Of a stretch of DNA of 64,000 nucleotides, positions 52,914 to 62,260 are shown in pieces (the first letter of the stretch is position 1; each line of letters begins with the position of its first letter). Source of the stretch: Clostridiales bacterium UBA1206 (lineage in GTDB: Bacteria > Bacillota > Clostridia > Oscillospirales > CAG-382); contig DBXS01000026.1 in NCBI GenBank assembly GCA_002310055.1, positions 52,186 through 116,185 of the forward strand. Direction: 5' to 3'. Both the position numbers and the translations under genes were made by a program. Below the pieces are notes generated by a model that was not told the DNA's origin, ran no database searches, and saw nothing but the letters and a program-made list of their open reading frames with translations.

Positions 52914-54032
52914 ATGGAAAATACCCTTTTGCGTCTGGAGAACATTTCAGTACGTTTTGACGGAGAACCGATCCTTAACAATATCGATCTCGATATCAAA
53001 GATAAGGAGTTCGTGACTCTGCTCGGTCCTTCCGGCTGCGGCAAGACCACCACGCTTCGCATAATAGGCGGTTTTGTCACGCCCGATTCGGGTTCGGTCT
53101 ATTTCAACGGCAAGCTTATGAACGACGTTCCCGCTTACCGCCGACCCGTGAACACCATATTCCAGAAATACGCTCTGTTCCCGCATCTCAACGTTTACGA
53201 AAACGTGGCGTTCGGTCTGCGCATCAAAAAGTGCCCCGAAAAAGAGATCCGCGAGACCGTGAACAGAATGCTTTCGATAGTCAACCTCAACGGTTTCAAC
53301 AAGCGCAGCGTGACCTCGCTTTCGGGCGGTCAGCAGCAGCGCGTCGCCATTGCGCGCGCGCTCGCGGTCAGCCCCAAGCTGCTGCTCCTAGACGAGCCTC
53401 TGGGAGCGCTCGACCTTAAACTGCGCAAGGATATGCAGGTGGAACTGAAAAACATCCAGCAGCGAATGGGCATAACGTTCATTTACGTCACCCACGATCA
53501 GGAAGAAGCCCTCTCTATGTCCGACACCGTCGTCGTAATGGATAACGGCAACATCCAGCAGATCGGCACGCCGCTCGATATATACAACGAACCCAAAAAC
53601 GCTTTCGTCGCCGATTTCATAGGCGAAAGCAACATACTCGACGGCGTCATGCGCGAAGATTACTGCGTCACGTTCGCCGGCCATACCTTCAAGTGCCTCG
53701 ACAAAGGTTTCGGCGTAAACGAACCGGTCGACGTCGTGGTGCGCCCGGAAGACCTTGACGTCGTCCCCAAGGAGCAGGGAATGCTCGTGGGCGAAGTCAC
53801 CTCGGTCACCTTCAAAGGTGTCCATTTCGAGATCATCGTCGACATCCGCGGCTTTAAGTGGATGATCCAGACCACCGATTATTATCCTGTCGGCAGCACC
53901 ATAGGACTCACTATGACTCCCGACGATATCCATATAATGAAAAAATCGGAATACTCCGGCAAATTCGGCGACTACAGTTCTTACAGCGACGAACTTGACG
54001 AGCTTTCCGAGAACAAAGAGGCGGAAGAATGA
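52914..54032 (+). CDS. potA: Spermidine/putrescine ABC importer ATPase
   Basis: This 372-residue ATPase powers polyamine import. It has Walker A GPSGCGKTTTLRIIGG, the Q-loop FQKYALFPHLNVYENVAFGL, signature LSGGQQQRVAIARALA, Walker B LLLLDEPLGALDLK and the TOBE region (FIGESNILDG, VVRPEDLDVV). The region IFQKYALFPH is typical of PotA. GGAGGATG precedes the ATG, and the stop overlaps the next gene by four bases. It is the first gene of a long operon, with potD far downstream. Confidence 0.93.
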   Translation: MENTLLRLENISVRFDGEPILNNIDLDIKDKEFVTLLGPSGCGKTTTLRIIGGFVTPDSGSVYFNGKLMNDVPAYRRPVNTIFQKYALFPHLNVYENVAFGLRIKKCPEKEIRETVNRMLSIVNLNGFNKRSVTSLSGGQQQRVAIARALAVSPKLLLLDEPLGALDLKLRKDMQVELKNIQQRMGITFIYVTHDQEEALSMSDTVVVMDNGNIQQIGTPLDIYNEPKNAFVADFIGESNILDGVMREDYCVTFAGHTFKCLDKGFGVNEPVDVVVRPEDLDVVPKEQGMLVGEVTSVTFKGVHFEIIVDIRGFKWMIQTTDYYPVGSTIGLTMTPDDIHIMKKSEYSGKFGDYSSYSDELDELSENKEAEE

Positions 54033-54871
54033 ACGGAACGAACAGAACTTGGCTTCAGAAATACGCCGCCTCGCCGTACCTGGTATGGTGCGTCATATTC
54101 GTGCTCGCTCCACTCGCATTTGTCATTTACTATTCGCTTACCGACAGAAACGGCAATTTCGGGTTTGCGAACTACGCGCGTATGTTCAACGGCGACACGC
54201 TCCACGTCTTCCTCATCTCGCTGGCGTTCGCGTTCGTTTCCACCGTGATCTGCCTTATCATCGCGTATCCGCTCGCATATTTCATCACCAAGGCAAAGAA
54301 AAAGCACCAGAATATGCTGCTTATGCTGTTTATGCTGCCTATGTGGATGAACTTCGTGCTGCGCACCTACGCGCTCTCGTTCCTGCTCGAAGACACCGGA
54401 CTTATAAACAGCATCCTCAAATCCATCGGATTCGGACAGGTCAAGCTCATCTACACATCGGGCGCCGTCATACTCGGTATGGTGTATAACTTCCTGCCGT
54501 ATATGCTGCTGCCCATCTACACGGTGATGAGCAAGATCGACAAAAACCTTATAGAAGCTTCCGAAGACCTCGGCTGCAACCGCCTTATGACGATAGGGAA
54601 GATACTGCTGCCGCTGTCGATCCCCGGCATTGTGTCGGGCATAACGATGGTGTTCGTACCCAGCGTTTCTACGTTTTATATCTCGCAGCAGCTCGGACCG
54701 ACCGACTTTATGTTGATAGGCGACCTTATAGAAAGCGAGATCAAATCGACCGCCGGCGTCTATAACTACGGCTCGGCGATCTCGTTCGTGCTTATGGTGC
54801 TGATATTCATCTGCATAGCCGTGATGAACCACTTCTCGGACGAAAGCGTGGAAGGAGGTATGCTGGTATGA
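54029..54871 (+). CDS. potB: Spermidine/putrescine ABC permease, PotB type
   Basis: This 280-residue permease has six predicted helices and an EAA loop LIEASEDLGCNRLMTIGKILLP. It overlaps potA by four bases (ATGA) and potC by four. With PotC it forms the pore. It opens WLQKYAASPYLVWCVIFVLAPL, similar to PotB/PotH. Confidence 0.92.
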   Translation: MNGTNRTWLQKYAASPYLVWCVIFVLAPLAFVIYYSLTDRNGNFGFANYARMFNGDTLHVFLISLAFAFVSTVICLIIAYPLAYFITKAKKKHQNMLLMLFMLPMWMNFVLRTYALSFLLEDTGLINSILKSIGFGQVKLIYTSGAVILGMVYNFLPYMLLPIYTVMSKIDKNLIEASEDLGCNRLMTIGKILLPLSIPGIVSGITMVFVPSVSTFYISQQLGPTDFMLIGDLIESEIKSTAGVYNYGSAISFVLMVLIFICIAVMNHFSDESVEGGMLV

Positions 54872-55677
54872 ATAAAGAACGCAACATTGCGGGAAAAATC
54901 TATATCGCCGTCATTTTCGTCATACTCTACGCTCCCATCGCGGTGATGATCTTTTTCTCGTTCAACTCTTCCAACAGTATGTCCGAATTCAGCGGATTTT
55001 CCTTCCGCTGGTACAACGAGCTTTTCCATAACAAGGACGCGGGTCAGGCGCTGCTCAATTCGCTTATACTCGCGGTCTCGTCCTCGGTGATTTCCACCGT
55101 GCTCGGCACCGCCGCGGCGCTCGGGATCCACAGTATGCGTTCCAAGCGTATGAAAAAGGTGATAATGAACGTCACCAACCTTCCGCTCATGAACCCCGAT
55201 ATCGTGACCGGCGTTTCGATGATGCTGCTTTTCGCCTTTGTGGCGGGCCTGCTCCACAGCCTGCATATGTTCGGCTTCTGGACTCTGCTCATAGCTCACG
55301 TCACGTTCAATATGCCGTACGTCATACTCAACGTTATGCCCAAGCTCAAGCAGATGGACAAGAGTCTGCCCGAGGCCGCTATGGATCTCGGCTGCACTCC
55401 GTTCAAAGCGTTCACCAAGGTGGAATTTTTCGAGATCCTGCCGGGCATCGCTTCCGGTCTGCTTATGGCGTTCACGCTTTCGCTCGACGATTTCGTAATA
55501 AGTTATTTCGTCACCGGCGAATCATTCCAGACGCTCCCCGTTTTCATATACTCTATGACCAAAAAACGCGTCGTGCCTTATATCAACGCGCTGTTCGCGA
55601 TAATTTTCGTGGTCATATTCATCCTGCTGCTCGTGCGCAATTTTATGTCAAAGGAAAACAAGCAGGCGGCAAAATAA
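54868..55677 (+). CDS. potC: Spermidine/putrescine ABC permease, PotC type
   Basis: This 269-residue permease has the EAA loop LPEAAMDLGCTPFKAFTKVEFFEILPG and the PotC-like opening AVIFVILYAPIAVMIFFSFNSS. RBS GGAGG (in potB) precedes the ATG. It is followed after 27 bases by the transglutaminase-like gene, without a terminator. Confidence 0.92.
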   Translation: MNKERNIAGKIYIAVIFVILYAPIAVMIFFSFNSSNSMSEFSGFSFRWYNELFHNKDAGQALLNSLILAVSSSVISTVLGTAAALGIHSMRSKRMKKVIMNVTNLPLMNPDIVTGVSMMLLFAFVAGLLHSLHMFGFWTLLIAHVTFNMPYVILNVMPKLKQMDKSLPEAAMDLGCTPFKAFTKVEFFEILPGIASGLLMAFTLSLDDFVISYFVTGESFQTLPVFIYSMTKKRVVPYINALFAIIFVVIFILLLVRNFMSKENKQAAK

Positions 55678-55704
55678 TTCAAGCATTATCCCAGAGGTAA
55701 ACCG

Positions 55705-57225
55705 ATGAAAATAAACAAGTTTCTTGTGTTTGTCATAATCGCGCTCGCCGCGTCGCTCGCAGTACTGCTTGCGCTCGCGGTAAAAGGCAGCGACGCCAGG
55801 ACAGGCCCTGAAAACAGCTCGACCGGTCAGGAAAGCGGAACGGTTTCCGGCGACGAGCATATAACTTTCCCCAAAGAGATCAATATCGTATCGCTCGTCG
55901 TATCCGACCGCGATCCGCTCGAACCCGGCGATTTCGTCAGCGCACCCGCCGGCATCGACTACACCGTGGAATACGCCAAAGCGCCCGACCTTTCGGTGCG
56001 CGGATGGCAGGACATCGTGCTACGCTTCCACTATAAGGGCAACCTTTTCCAGCGTTCGGCAAAAGTTTACGCGTTCCATATCGAAACCGAGCGGACTTAC
56101 GAGCTCGCTTCCTACGGCACGGTCGCTATCAGCGATTTCATCGACGACGGCGGCGTCAGCGCCGTGTTCGCCGAACCCGCGTCGCCCTCGCTGAATCTTT
56201 CGGTGCCGGGCAAACGCAGCGTGAATATCGCCGTCAACGACAGATATTACAGCGTCACCATCAACGTGACCGACACCACGCCGCCCGCGGCGACCCCCGT
56301 CGAACAGACGGTGACGGTAGGGGAGACCCTGCCGGCTTCTGCATTCGTCGTAAACGTAACGGACGCCAGCCGCGTTGAAACGGTCTTCGAGACCGAACCG
56401 CAGTGGAACGTCAAAGGCGACCACGCCGTGACCGTCATACTGACAGATCTCTACGGCAACCGCTCCAGCTACAGCACCGTCCTTCACGTGGGCGATAAGA
56501 CCGGATATCCCGTTTTTGCGGGACTCGACACAATTAAGATCTGCGAAGGCGACACCATCTCCTACCGTTCCGGCGTCACCTGCACCGACGAAAAAGGCAA
56601 CAGCGTGGCGTTCACCATCGACGTTTCGGGCGTCGACCGCAACAGGCAGGGAACTTATCAGGCGGTATATACCGCCACCGATTCTGCGGGCAACACCGCG
56701 CAGAAGACGCGCACCGTCATAGTCAAAGCCATCACCAAGGAGCTGGTCGACGAACTGTGCGACAAGATACTCGCCGAAATAATCAAGGATTCCTATTCCA
56801 CCGACGACAAGATAAAAGCGGTATGGCGCTGGACCAAGCAGAACATCACTTACGTCGGCACCAGCGTTTCGTACGAAGACGAACTGCGGGTCGCATACGC
56901 CGCGTTCGAGACCCACTCCGGCGACTGCTACACCTACTATATTTCCAACAAATATATGCTCGACAGGCTCGGCATACCGAATATCGAAGTCAAAAGAGTC
57001 GCCAGCGTGACGCGCCACTGGTGGAACCTCGTCAAGTTTTCCAACGGCAAATGGTATCATATAGATTCCTGCGCGCACCCCGCGTCGCTCGACAGGTCGA
57101 CTTACAAAATGACCGAATCCGACCTCAAATGGTTCACCGAGCAGTTCAAGACCTCGCGCCACCCGAACTATTACGAATACGACCACTCGCTCCCCATCTA
57201 CGACGGGATCAATATCGCTCAGTGA
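55705..57225 (+). CDS. Secreted or anchored protein with Ig-like region and transglutaminase-like catalytic domain
   Basis: This 506-residue protein starts with a signal/anchor helix (5-25) and a Ser/Gly-rich linker. Between about 55 and 330 it shows beta-rich, Ig-like segments (INVTDTTPPAATPVEQTVTVGETLPASAF, then VGDKTGYPVFAGL and GTYQAVYTATDSAGNTAQKTRTVIV). The last 170 residues form a transglutaminase-like cysteine-peptidase fold, with Cys408 (HSGDCYTYY), His438 (TRHWWNLV) and Asp454 (HIDSC) as the likely triad. Such proteins cleave or cross-link amide bonds outside the cell, or act on peptidoglycan peptides. It follows potC by 27 bases and precedes the adenylating ligase by 21. Confidence 0.85.
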   Translation: MKINKFLVFVIIALAASLAVLLALAVKGSDARTGPENSSTGQESGTVSGDEHITFPKEINIVSLVVSDRDPLEPGDFVSAPAGIDYTVEYAKAPDLSVRGWQDIVLRFHYKGNLFQRSAKVYAFHIETERTYELASYGTVAISDFIDDGGVSAVFAEPASPSLNLSVPGKRSVNIAVNDRYYSVTINVTDTTPPAATPVEQTVTVGETLPASAFVVNVTDASRVETVFETEPQWNVKGDHAVTVILTDLYGNRSSYSTVLHVGDKTGYPVFAGLDTIKICEGDTISYRSGVTCTDEKGNSVAFTIDVSGVDRNRQGTYQAVYTATDSAGNTAQKTRTVIVKAITKELVDELCDKILAEIIKDSYSTDDKIKAVWRWTKQNITYVGTSVSYEDELRVAYAAFETHSGDCYTYYISNKYMLDRLGIPNIEVKRVASVTRHWWNLVKFSNGKWYHIDSCAHPASLDRSTYKMTESDLKWFTEQFKTSRHPNYYEYDHSLPIYDGINIAQ

Positions 57226-57246
57226 GCGCACTTCAGGAGGCAACAG

Positions 57247-58776
57247 TTGAAAAACGTTCTTGAATATCTTGAAAACACCCTGCCTTCGAGCGCCGCAAAG
57301 GTTTGCTACCGCGACAAAAAGACTTCCGTCACCTTTGAGGAAGTCTATACCGCAGCAAGGGCGATAGGCACTTTCATAGCGCGCAAGACCGGCGGCAGAC
57401 GCGTTCCGGTCGTAGTCTTTATGCCTAAAAAAGTCCAGACCGTCGTCGCCTTCTTAGGCGCCGCGTATTCCGGCTGCTATTACGTCCCGATGGATTCCGA
57501 AATGCCCGCTTCGCGCATCGAACTCATTTTCGGCAATCTGCGCGATTTCATAATCATTGCCGACAAAAGCGTCACGGCGGCGATAGAAAAGATGGGCTAT
57601 TCCGACAGGTCGTATCTCTACGAAGAAGCCGCGGAATGCGATACCGACGACGCGCTTCTCGCAAGGATAAGGGAAAAGCAGATCGACACCGACCCGCTCT
57701 ATATCGTTTTCACGTCCGGCTCGACCGGCGCGCCCAAAGGCGTCTGCGCCTGCCACAGATCTGTCATAGATTATATCGAACAGCTTTCCAAGGTGCTTAA
57801 AGTCGACAAAGACACCGTCTTCGGCAACCAGTCGCCGCTTTATACCGACGCCTGCCTCAAAGAGATATATCCCACGCTGAAATTCGGCGCGCAGGCGGTA
57901 TTCATCCCCAAAATGCTGTTCTCGTTCCCTGTCAGGCTCATAGAATTCCTGAATGAATATAAGATAAACACCGTGTGCTGGGTCGCTTCGGCGCTTTCTA
58001 TAGTTTCGGGGCTCGGCACGTTCGACACCGTCCGCCCCGAGCATCTTCGCACCGTGGCGTTCGGCTCCGAGGTGTTCCCCATAAAGCAGTTCAACAAATG
58101 GCGCGCGGTCCTTCCCGCGGCGCGTTTCATCAACCTTTACGGCCCCACGGAATGCACCGGGATGTCGTGCTATTACGAAGTCGACAGGGAATTCGCCGAG
58201 ACCGACGCCATCCCAATCGGCAGACCTTTCGACAACACCGAGATCATTCTGCTCGGCGACGATAAAAAAGAAGTGGCGTTTGGTGACGTCGGCGAGATAT
58301 GCATCCGCGGCACCTGCGTCACCCACGGGTATTACAACAATCCCGAAAAGACCGCCGAATGCTTTATACAGAACCCGCTTCAAAGCAATTATCCCGAACT
58401 CATCTACTGCACCGGCGACCTTGCAAAATACAACGAAAAAGGCGAACTCGTTTTCGTTTCGCGCAAGGATTACCAGATCAAGCATATGGGCTACCGCATA
58501 GAGCTCGGCGAAATAGAGATCGCCGCCGGCATAATGCAGAACGTCGCGATGACCGCGGCGATATACTTAAAGGATAAACAGCAGATCATCCTTTTCTACA
58601 CCGGCTCCGCCGAAAAAGACGACCTGCTCGCATATCTGAAGGAAAAGCTCCCGCGCTATATGATCCCCGCCGATATCGTGAGACTCGCTTTCCTGCCTCA
58701 GACCGCGAACGGCAAGATCGACCGTGTGACGCTCACCAAAAACTACACCGAACAACTCACCCGTACGGAGGAATAA
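57247..58776 (+). CDS. DltA-like amino-acid or acid adenylating ligase (substrate unknown)
   Basis: This 509-residue ANL-superfamily enzyme activates a carboxylic acid as an adenylate and loads it on a carrier protein. The phosphate loop is IVFTSGSTGAPKGV, the adenine region NLYGPTE, the hinge GYRIELGEIE, and the catalytic Lys in NGKIDRVTL. Its closest comparison is DltA and stand-alone NRPS adenylation domains. In DltA a Cys in the FCGE motif shapes the D-alanine pocket; here the same stretch is FGSE with Gly273 in that place, so D-alanine should not be assumed. The start is a TTG at 57247 supported by GGAGG. The dedicated carrier gene follows after three bases. Confidence 0.88.
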   Translation: MKNVLEYLENTLPSSAAKVCYRDKKTSVTFEEVYTAARAIGTFIARKTGGRRVPVVVFMPKKVQTVVAFLGAAYSGCYYVPMDSEMPASRIELIFGNLRDFIIIADKSVTAAIEKMGYSDRSYLYEEAAECDTDDALLARIREKQIDTDPLYIVFTSGSTGAPKGVCACHRSVIDYIEQLSKVLKVDKDTVFGNQSPLYTDACLKEIYPTLKFGAQAVFIPKMLFSFPVRLIEFLNEYKINTVCWVASALSIVSGLGTFDTVRPEHLRTVAFGSEVFPIKQFNKWRAVLPAARFINLYGPTECTGMSCYYEVDREFAETDAIPIGRPFDNTEIILLGDDKKEVAFGDVGEICIRGTCVTHGYYNNPEKTAECFIQNPLQSNYPELIYCTGDLAKYNEKGELVFVSRKDYQIKHMGYRIELGEIEIAAGIMQNVAMTAAIYLKDKQQIILFYTGSAEKDDLLAYLKEKLPRYMIPADIVRLAFLPQTANGKIDRVTLTKNYTEQLTRTEE

Positions 58777-58779
58777 ACA

Positions 58780-59004
58780 ATGGATAAAATCATCGAAATG
58801 CTGCTTCAGCTCCACCCCGATCTCGACGTCGAATGCGATTCGCTCGTCGACGACGGTATCCTCAATTCCATAGACGTCGTTACGCTCGTCACCGAGATAT
58901 TCAACGAATTCGACGTCACCGTCCCCGCCAGCGAAATAGTGCCCGAAAACTTCAATTCGGCAAGCGCCATCTGGGAGATGGTCAGCTCGCTGATGGATGA
59001 ATGA
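58780..59004 (+). CDS. DltC-like acyl/aminoacyl carrier protein
   Basis: This 74-residue protein has the carrier-protein shape: four helices with a phosphopantetheine attachment Ser30 in GILNSIDVVTLV. Many carrier proteins have Asp before the Ser; here it is Asn29, a mild departure. It lies between the adenylating ligase and the MBOAT gene with three-base gaps, so it should shuttle the activated group from the ligase to the acyltransferase. Confidence 0.88.
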   Translation: MDKIIEMLLQLHPDLDVECDSLVDDGILNSIDVVTLVTEIFNEFDVTVPASEIVPENFNSASAIWEMVSSLMDE

Positions 59005-59007
59005 TAA

Positions 59008-60600
59008 ATGGGATTCGTTTCGGTTTGGTTCTTACTGTTCTGCGCCGCGGCGGTGCTGTTGTATTACGTACTGCCCAAAAAATGGCAATGGCCGCTGCTG
59101 CTTACGGCAAGCTGCGCGTTTTACGCGTCGTATGACCTGCGTTATTTCGGTTTTATAGCCGTAACTACCGTTTCGGTCTATTTCGCCGCCTGCAAGATAT
59201 CGCAGCTCAGAGCAAAACAGAACGCTTATTTACAAGAACACCCCGAGCTCGGCAAGGACGAAAAAAAGGCGTATAAGGCAAAAACGAAAAAGAAGACCTG
59301 GGCGTGGCTCATAACCTGCCTGCTTCTTAATTTCGGCATCCTTTTCGCACTCAAATACATAAATTTCTTCATTGGCAACATAAACGCCATTATAAGCATA
59401 TTCATCGAATCGAAGATACCCACGTTCGATAAACTCCTGCTCCCGCTGGGGATATCGTATTATACGTTCAAGACCGCGGGCTATATCATCGACGTGTATT
59501 TCGGCAGATACGAAGCCGAACGGAACATCTTCAAGGTCGCGCTGTTCACTTCGTTTTTCCCGACGCTGCTCAACGGACCCATAGACCGTTTTCCGCTGAC
59601 CGCGCCCACGCTGTTCAGCGAGCATTCGTGGGATGAAAAACGCGCCCGCTTCGCGCTGCAGCGCATACTGTGGGGCTATTTCAAAAAGGTCGTTATCGCC
59701 GACCGGCTCGTCGTGGCGGTGATCGCGATAGTTTCGGATCCCGAAAAATATCCGGGTGTGATGGTCGCGTTCGGCGCGCTGCTCTACGCCGCCGAGCTGT
59801 ACTGCGATTTCACCGGCGGCATAGATATCACCATCGGCGTGGCGAATCTGTTCGGGGTCGAAGTGAGCGAAAACTTCCTGCGTCCGTTCTTTTCAAAGAA
59901 TATCGCCGAATACTGGCGCAGATGGCATATCACGCTGGGAACGTGGTTCAAGGATTACACCTTCTATCCGCTCTGCACCGCAAAGCCGGTGATGAAACTC
60001 ACCAAATTTGCCAAGAACAAATTCGGCGCGGGCGCGGCGAAGAGAGTGCCTATATACGTAGCTTCCATAGTGCTTTGGTTCTGCACCGGCGCGTGGCACG
60101 GCGCGAGCTGGAACTTTATCCTGTGGGGAATGGGCAACTGTTTCGTCATCCTCGTATCGCAGGAACTTACCCCTCTTTATAAACGTTTCCACGCAAAGCA
60201 TCCGGACATAGATAATAAATGGTATTACAAGACTATGTGCATAGTCAGGACCAACGCCATAATGTGCTGCCTGCGCCTGTTCGACTGCTACAAGGACGTT
60301 CCCACGACGTTCAAAGCGTTCGGCAGTATGTTCACAAAGCCGTCGTTCAATATGTTGAACGGCACAACACTTCTGGACCTGGGGCTTACTGCGGCGGATT
60401 ACGCCATAGCGTTTGCGGGGATACTCCTTATCTTCGCCGTGAGTATGATCCAGCGGCGCGGCAGCGTGCGCGAGATGATCGACAAAAAGGGATTCGCTTT
60501 CCGGCTCGCTGTTTTTGCGCTGCTGTTCGCCGTAATAATCGTGTTCGGCGCGTACGGGCTCGGCTACGATTCCAACAGCTTTATTTACAGCAAGTTTTAA
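59008..60600 (+). CDS. DltB-like membrane-bound O-acyltransferase (MBOAT)
   Basis: This 530-residue integral membrane protein has the MBOAT layout: YYVLPKKWQWPLLLTASCAFYASYD at the N-terminus, LLPLGISYYTFKTAGYIIDVY, then FLRPFFSKNIAEYWRRWHITLGTWFKDYTFYPLC and the catalytic His364 in AWHGASWNFILWG. MBOATs such as DltB or PatA/AlgI pass acyl groups across the membrane to sugars or teichoic acids. It is larger than DltB (about 400) and closer to the AlgI-like subgroup. It sits between the carrier and the SGNH-like gene. Confidence 0.9.
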   Translation: MGFVSVWFLLFCAAAVLLYYVLPKKWQWPLLLTASCAFYASYDLRYFGFIAVTTVSVYFAACKISQLRAKQNAYLQEHPELGKDEKKAYKAKTKKKTWAWLITCLLLNFGILFALKYINFFIGNINAIISIFIESKIPTFDKLLLPLGISYYTFKTAGYIIDVYFGRYEAERNIFKVALFTSFFPTLLNGPIDRFPLTAPTLFSEHSWDEKRARFALQRILWGYFKKVVIADRLVVAVIAIVSDPEKYPGVMVAFGALLYAAELYCDFTGGIDITIGVANLFGVEVSENFLRPFFSKNIAEYWRRWHITLGTWFKDYTFYPLCTAKPVMKLTKFAKNKFGAGAAKRVPIYVASIVLWFCTGAWHGASWNFILWGMGNCFVILVSQELTPLYKRFHAKHPDIDNKWYYKTMCIVRTNAIMCCLRLFDCYKDVPTTFKAFGSMFTKPSFNMLNGTTLLDLGLTAADYAIAFAGILLIFAVSMIQRRGSVREMIDKKGFAFRLAVFALLFAVIIVFGAYGLGYDSNSFIYSKF

Positions 60601-60615
60601 CGAAAGGTCAAACTG

Positions 60616-61686
60616 ATGAGATCAAAAGTCATATTGCGCGTTCTGATCTGCGTAATAGTGTTCGTGCTCCTGTTTATCTGCCTGCAGCGGCTGCTTATGC
60701 CCAAATACACGCGTGAAGCGGAAGAAGGCAGGCTCACCGCAGAATATTACGGCAGCGACAAGAATCACGACGTGCTGTTTATCGGCGACTGCGAAGTCTA
60801 CGAAAACATCTCGCCCGTCACGCTCTGGCGCGAATACGGGATATCCTCGTACGTGCGCGGCAGCCCTCAGCAGCTGATATGGCATTCGTACTATATGCTC
60901 GAAGACGCATTGAGGTACGAAACGCCCAAGATCGTCGTTTTCAACGTGCTTTCCATGAAATACGGCGAGCCGCAGAACGAAGCGTACAACCGGCTCGCGC
61001 TCGACGGGATGCGCCTTTCTTCCACCAAAATAAACGCGATCAAAGCCTCGATGAAGAGCGAAGAATCGCTTATGTCGTATATTTTCCCGATCCTGCGCTT
61101 CCATTCGCGCTGGAACGAACTCAATTCCGACGATCTCAAGTATATGTTCTGTTCGCCGCCGCAGCTTTCGGTCGCGGGGTATCTGATGCGAGTCGACTGC
61201 CGGCCTCTCAAGACCGATCCGCCCGTTGGACATCAGCTTATGGATTATTCCTTCGCCGATATCTGCTGGGAATACCTTGAAAAGATACGCACCCTGTGCG
61301 AAGAAAACGGCGCAAAGCTCGTGCTTATGAAAGCGCCTACCGTCGCGCCCTACTGGTATGCGGAATGGGATTCGCAGATAGTGGAATACGCAAACAAGCA
61401 CGGCCTTGCGTATTATAACTTTTTGAACAGCGTCGCCGAGATCGGCATCGATTACACCGCCGACACCTACGACGAAGGCCAGCACCTCAACGTGTGGGGC
61501 GCGGAAAAACTTTCGAGCTTTTTCGGCAAAGAGCTCGCATCTCTCGGCGCTCCCGACAGAAGGGGAGAGGCCGATTACGAACAGAGCTGGGCAAAGCTTT
61601 GCGAACGTTACGACGAAGTGAAGCAGTACCAGCAAGACATTCTGGAACAAACCGGTACCATAACGGGATTTCCCGTTCCGGATTGA
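60616..61686 (+). CDS. SGNH-fold membrane-anchored protein with Cys in place of the nucleophile Ser (DltD-position)
   Basis: This 356-residue protein has one N-terminal membrane helix (6-28) and an extracellular SGNH-like domain. Block I reads IGDCEVYENISP where GDS is expected, so Cys59 replaces Ser. Later blocks are RGSPQQLIWHSYY (Gly), FNVLSMKYGE (Asn-like) and YDEGQHLNVWGAEKLS (Asp/His). It occupies the place of DltD in Dlt operons. SGNH partners of MBOATs complete acyl transfer outside the cell. The Cys seems family-wide in related Clostridial proteins, to judge from remembered sequences, so it could be a thiol nucleophile. Confidence 0.85.
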   Translation: MRSKVILRVLICVIVFVLLFICLQRLLMPKYTREAEEGRLTAEYYGSDKNHDVLFIGDCEVYENISPVTLWREYGISSYVRGSPQQLIWHSYYMLEDALRYETPKIVVFNVLSMKYGEPQNEAYNRLALDGMRLSSTKINAIKASMKSEESLMSYIFPILRFHSRWNELNSDDLKYMFCSPPQLSVAGYLMRVDCRPLKTDPPVGHQLMDYSFADICWEYLEKIRTLCEENGAKLVLMKAPTVAPYWYAEWDSQIVEYANKHGLAYYNFLNSVAEIGIDYTADTYDEGQHLNVWGAEKLSSFFGKELASLGAPDRRGEADYEQSWAKLCERYDEVKQYQQDILEQTGTITGFPVPD

Positions 61687-61705
61687 TATATAAAGGGGGA
61701 TTTTT

Positions 61706-62239
61706 ATGAAAAAAACACTTTTGATCCTTTTGCTCGCGGCAGCCGTATGTTTGATGGCCGCCTGCAATTCCGGCGAAAATGAAAGCAAGCCGGAGCCTGC
61801 TTCGACCGAGGTATCGGGAAATACCGCCGAACACACGCCCACGGGTTATCTGTTTGAATCCAACGGCGTCACGTTCGGCGTGGGAAGCGCCGCCGCCGAC
61901 GTTATCGACAAACTCGGCGCGCAGACGGGCGAGCCCTACACTTCCAACAGCTGCGCGTTCAACGGCAAAGACACCGTCTATTATTTCGGCAGCTTCGAAG
62001 TTTCGGCAAACGACGAGACGGGCGATTTCGTGATATACAGCGTATATCTCAAAGACGATTCCGTTTCGACTAAAGAAGGCGCATATATCGGTATGACACC
62101 CGAAGAAGTCAAAGCCATCTACGGCGAACCCGCGGAAAGCTCAGACGGCGGTTTTTCGTACGTCAAAGAGGGAATGAAACTCAATTTCTTCCTCAAGGAC
62201 GGCGCAGTTTCCGCCATCAGCTATTACGTAAATAATTAA
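61706..62239 (+). CDS. Small lipoprotein with SmpA/BamE-like fold
   Basis: This 177-residue lipoprotein has a lipobox ending CLMAAC, an acidic Pro/Ser linker and a domain with two repeats of a helix-turn pattern followed by strands (VGSAAADVIDKLGAQTGEPY and IGMTPEEVKAIYGEPAESSDG) recalling the SmpA/OmlA-type GMTPEEVxxxxGxP motif. No function is known here. It lies 19 bases after the SGNH-like gene and 21 before potD; GGGGG precedes the ATG. Confidence 0.82.
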   Translation: MKKTLLILLLAAAVCLMAACNSGENESKPEPASTEVSGNTAEHTPTGYLFESNGVTFGVGSAAADVIDKLGAQTGEPYTSNSCAFNGKDTVYYFGSFEVSANDETGDFVIYSVYLKDDSVSTKEGAYIGMTPEEVKAIYGEPAESSDGGFSYVKEGMKLNFFLKDGAVSAISYYVNN

Positions 62240-62260
62240 CATTTTAAAGGAGACTAAGAA

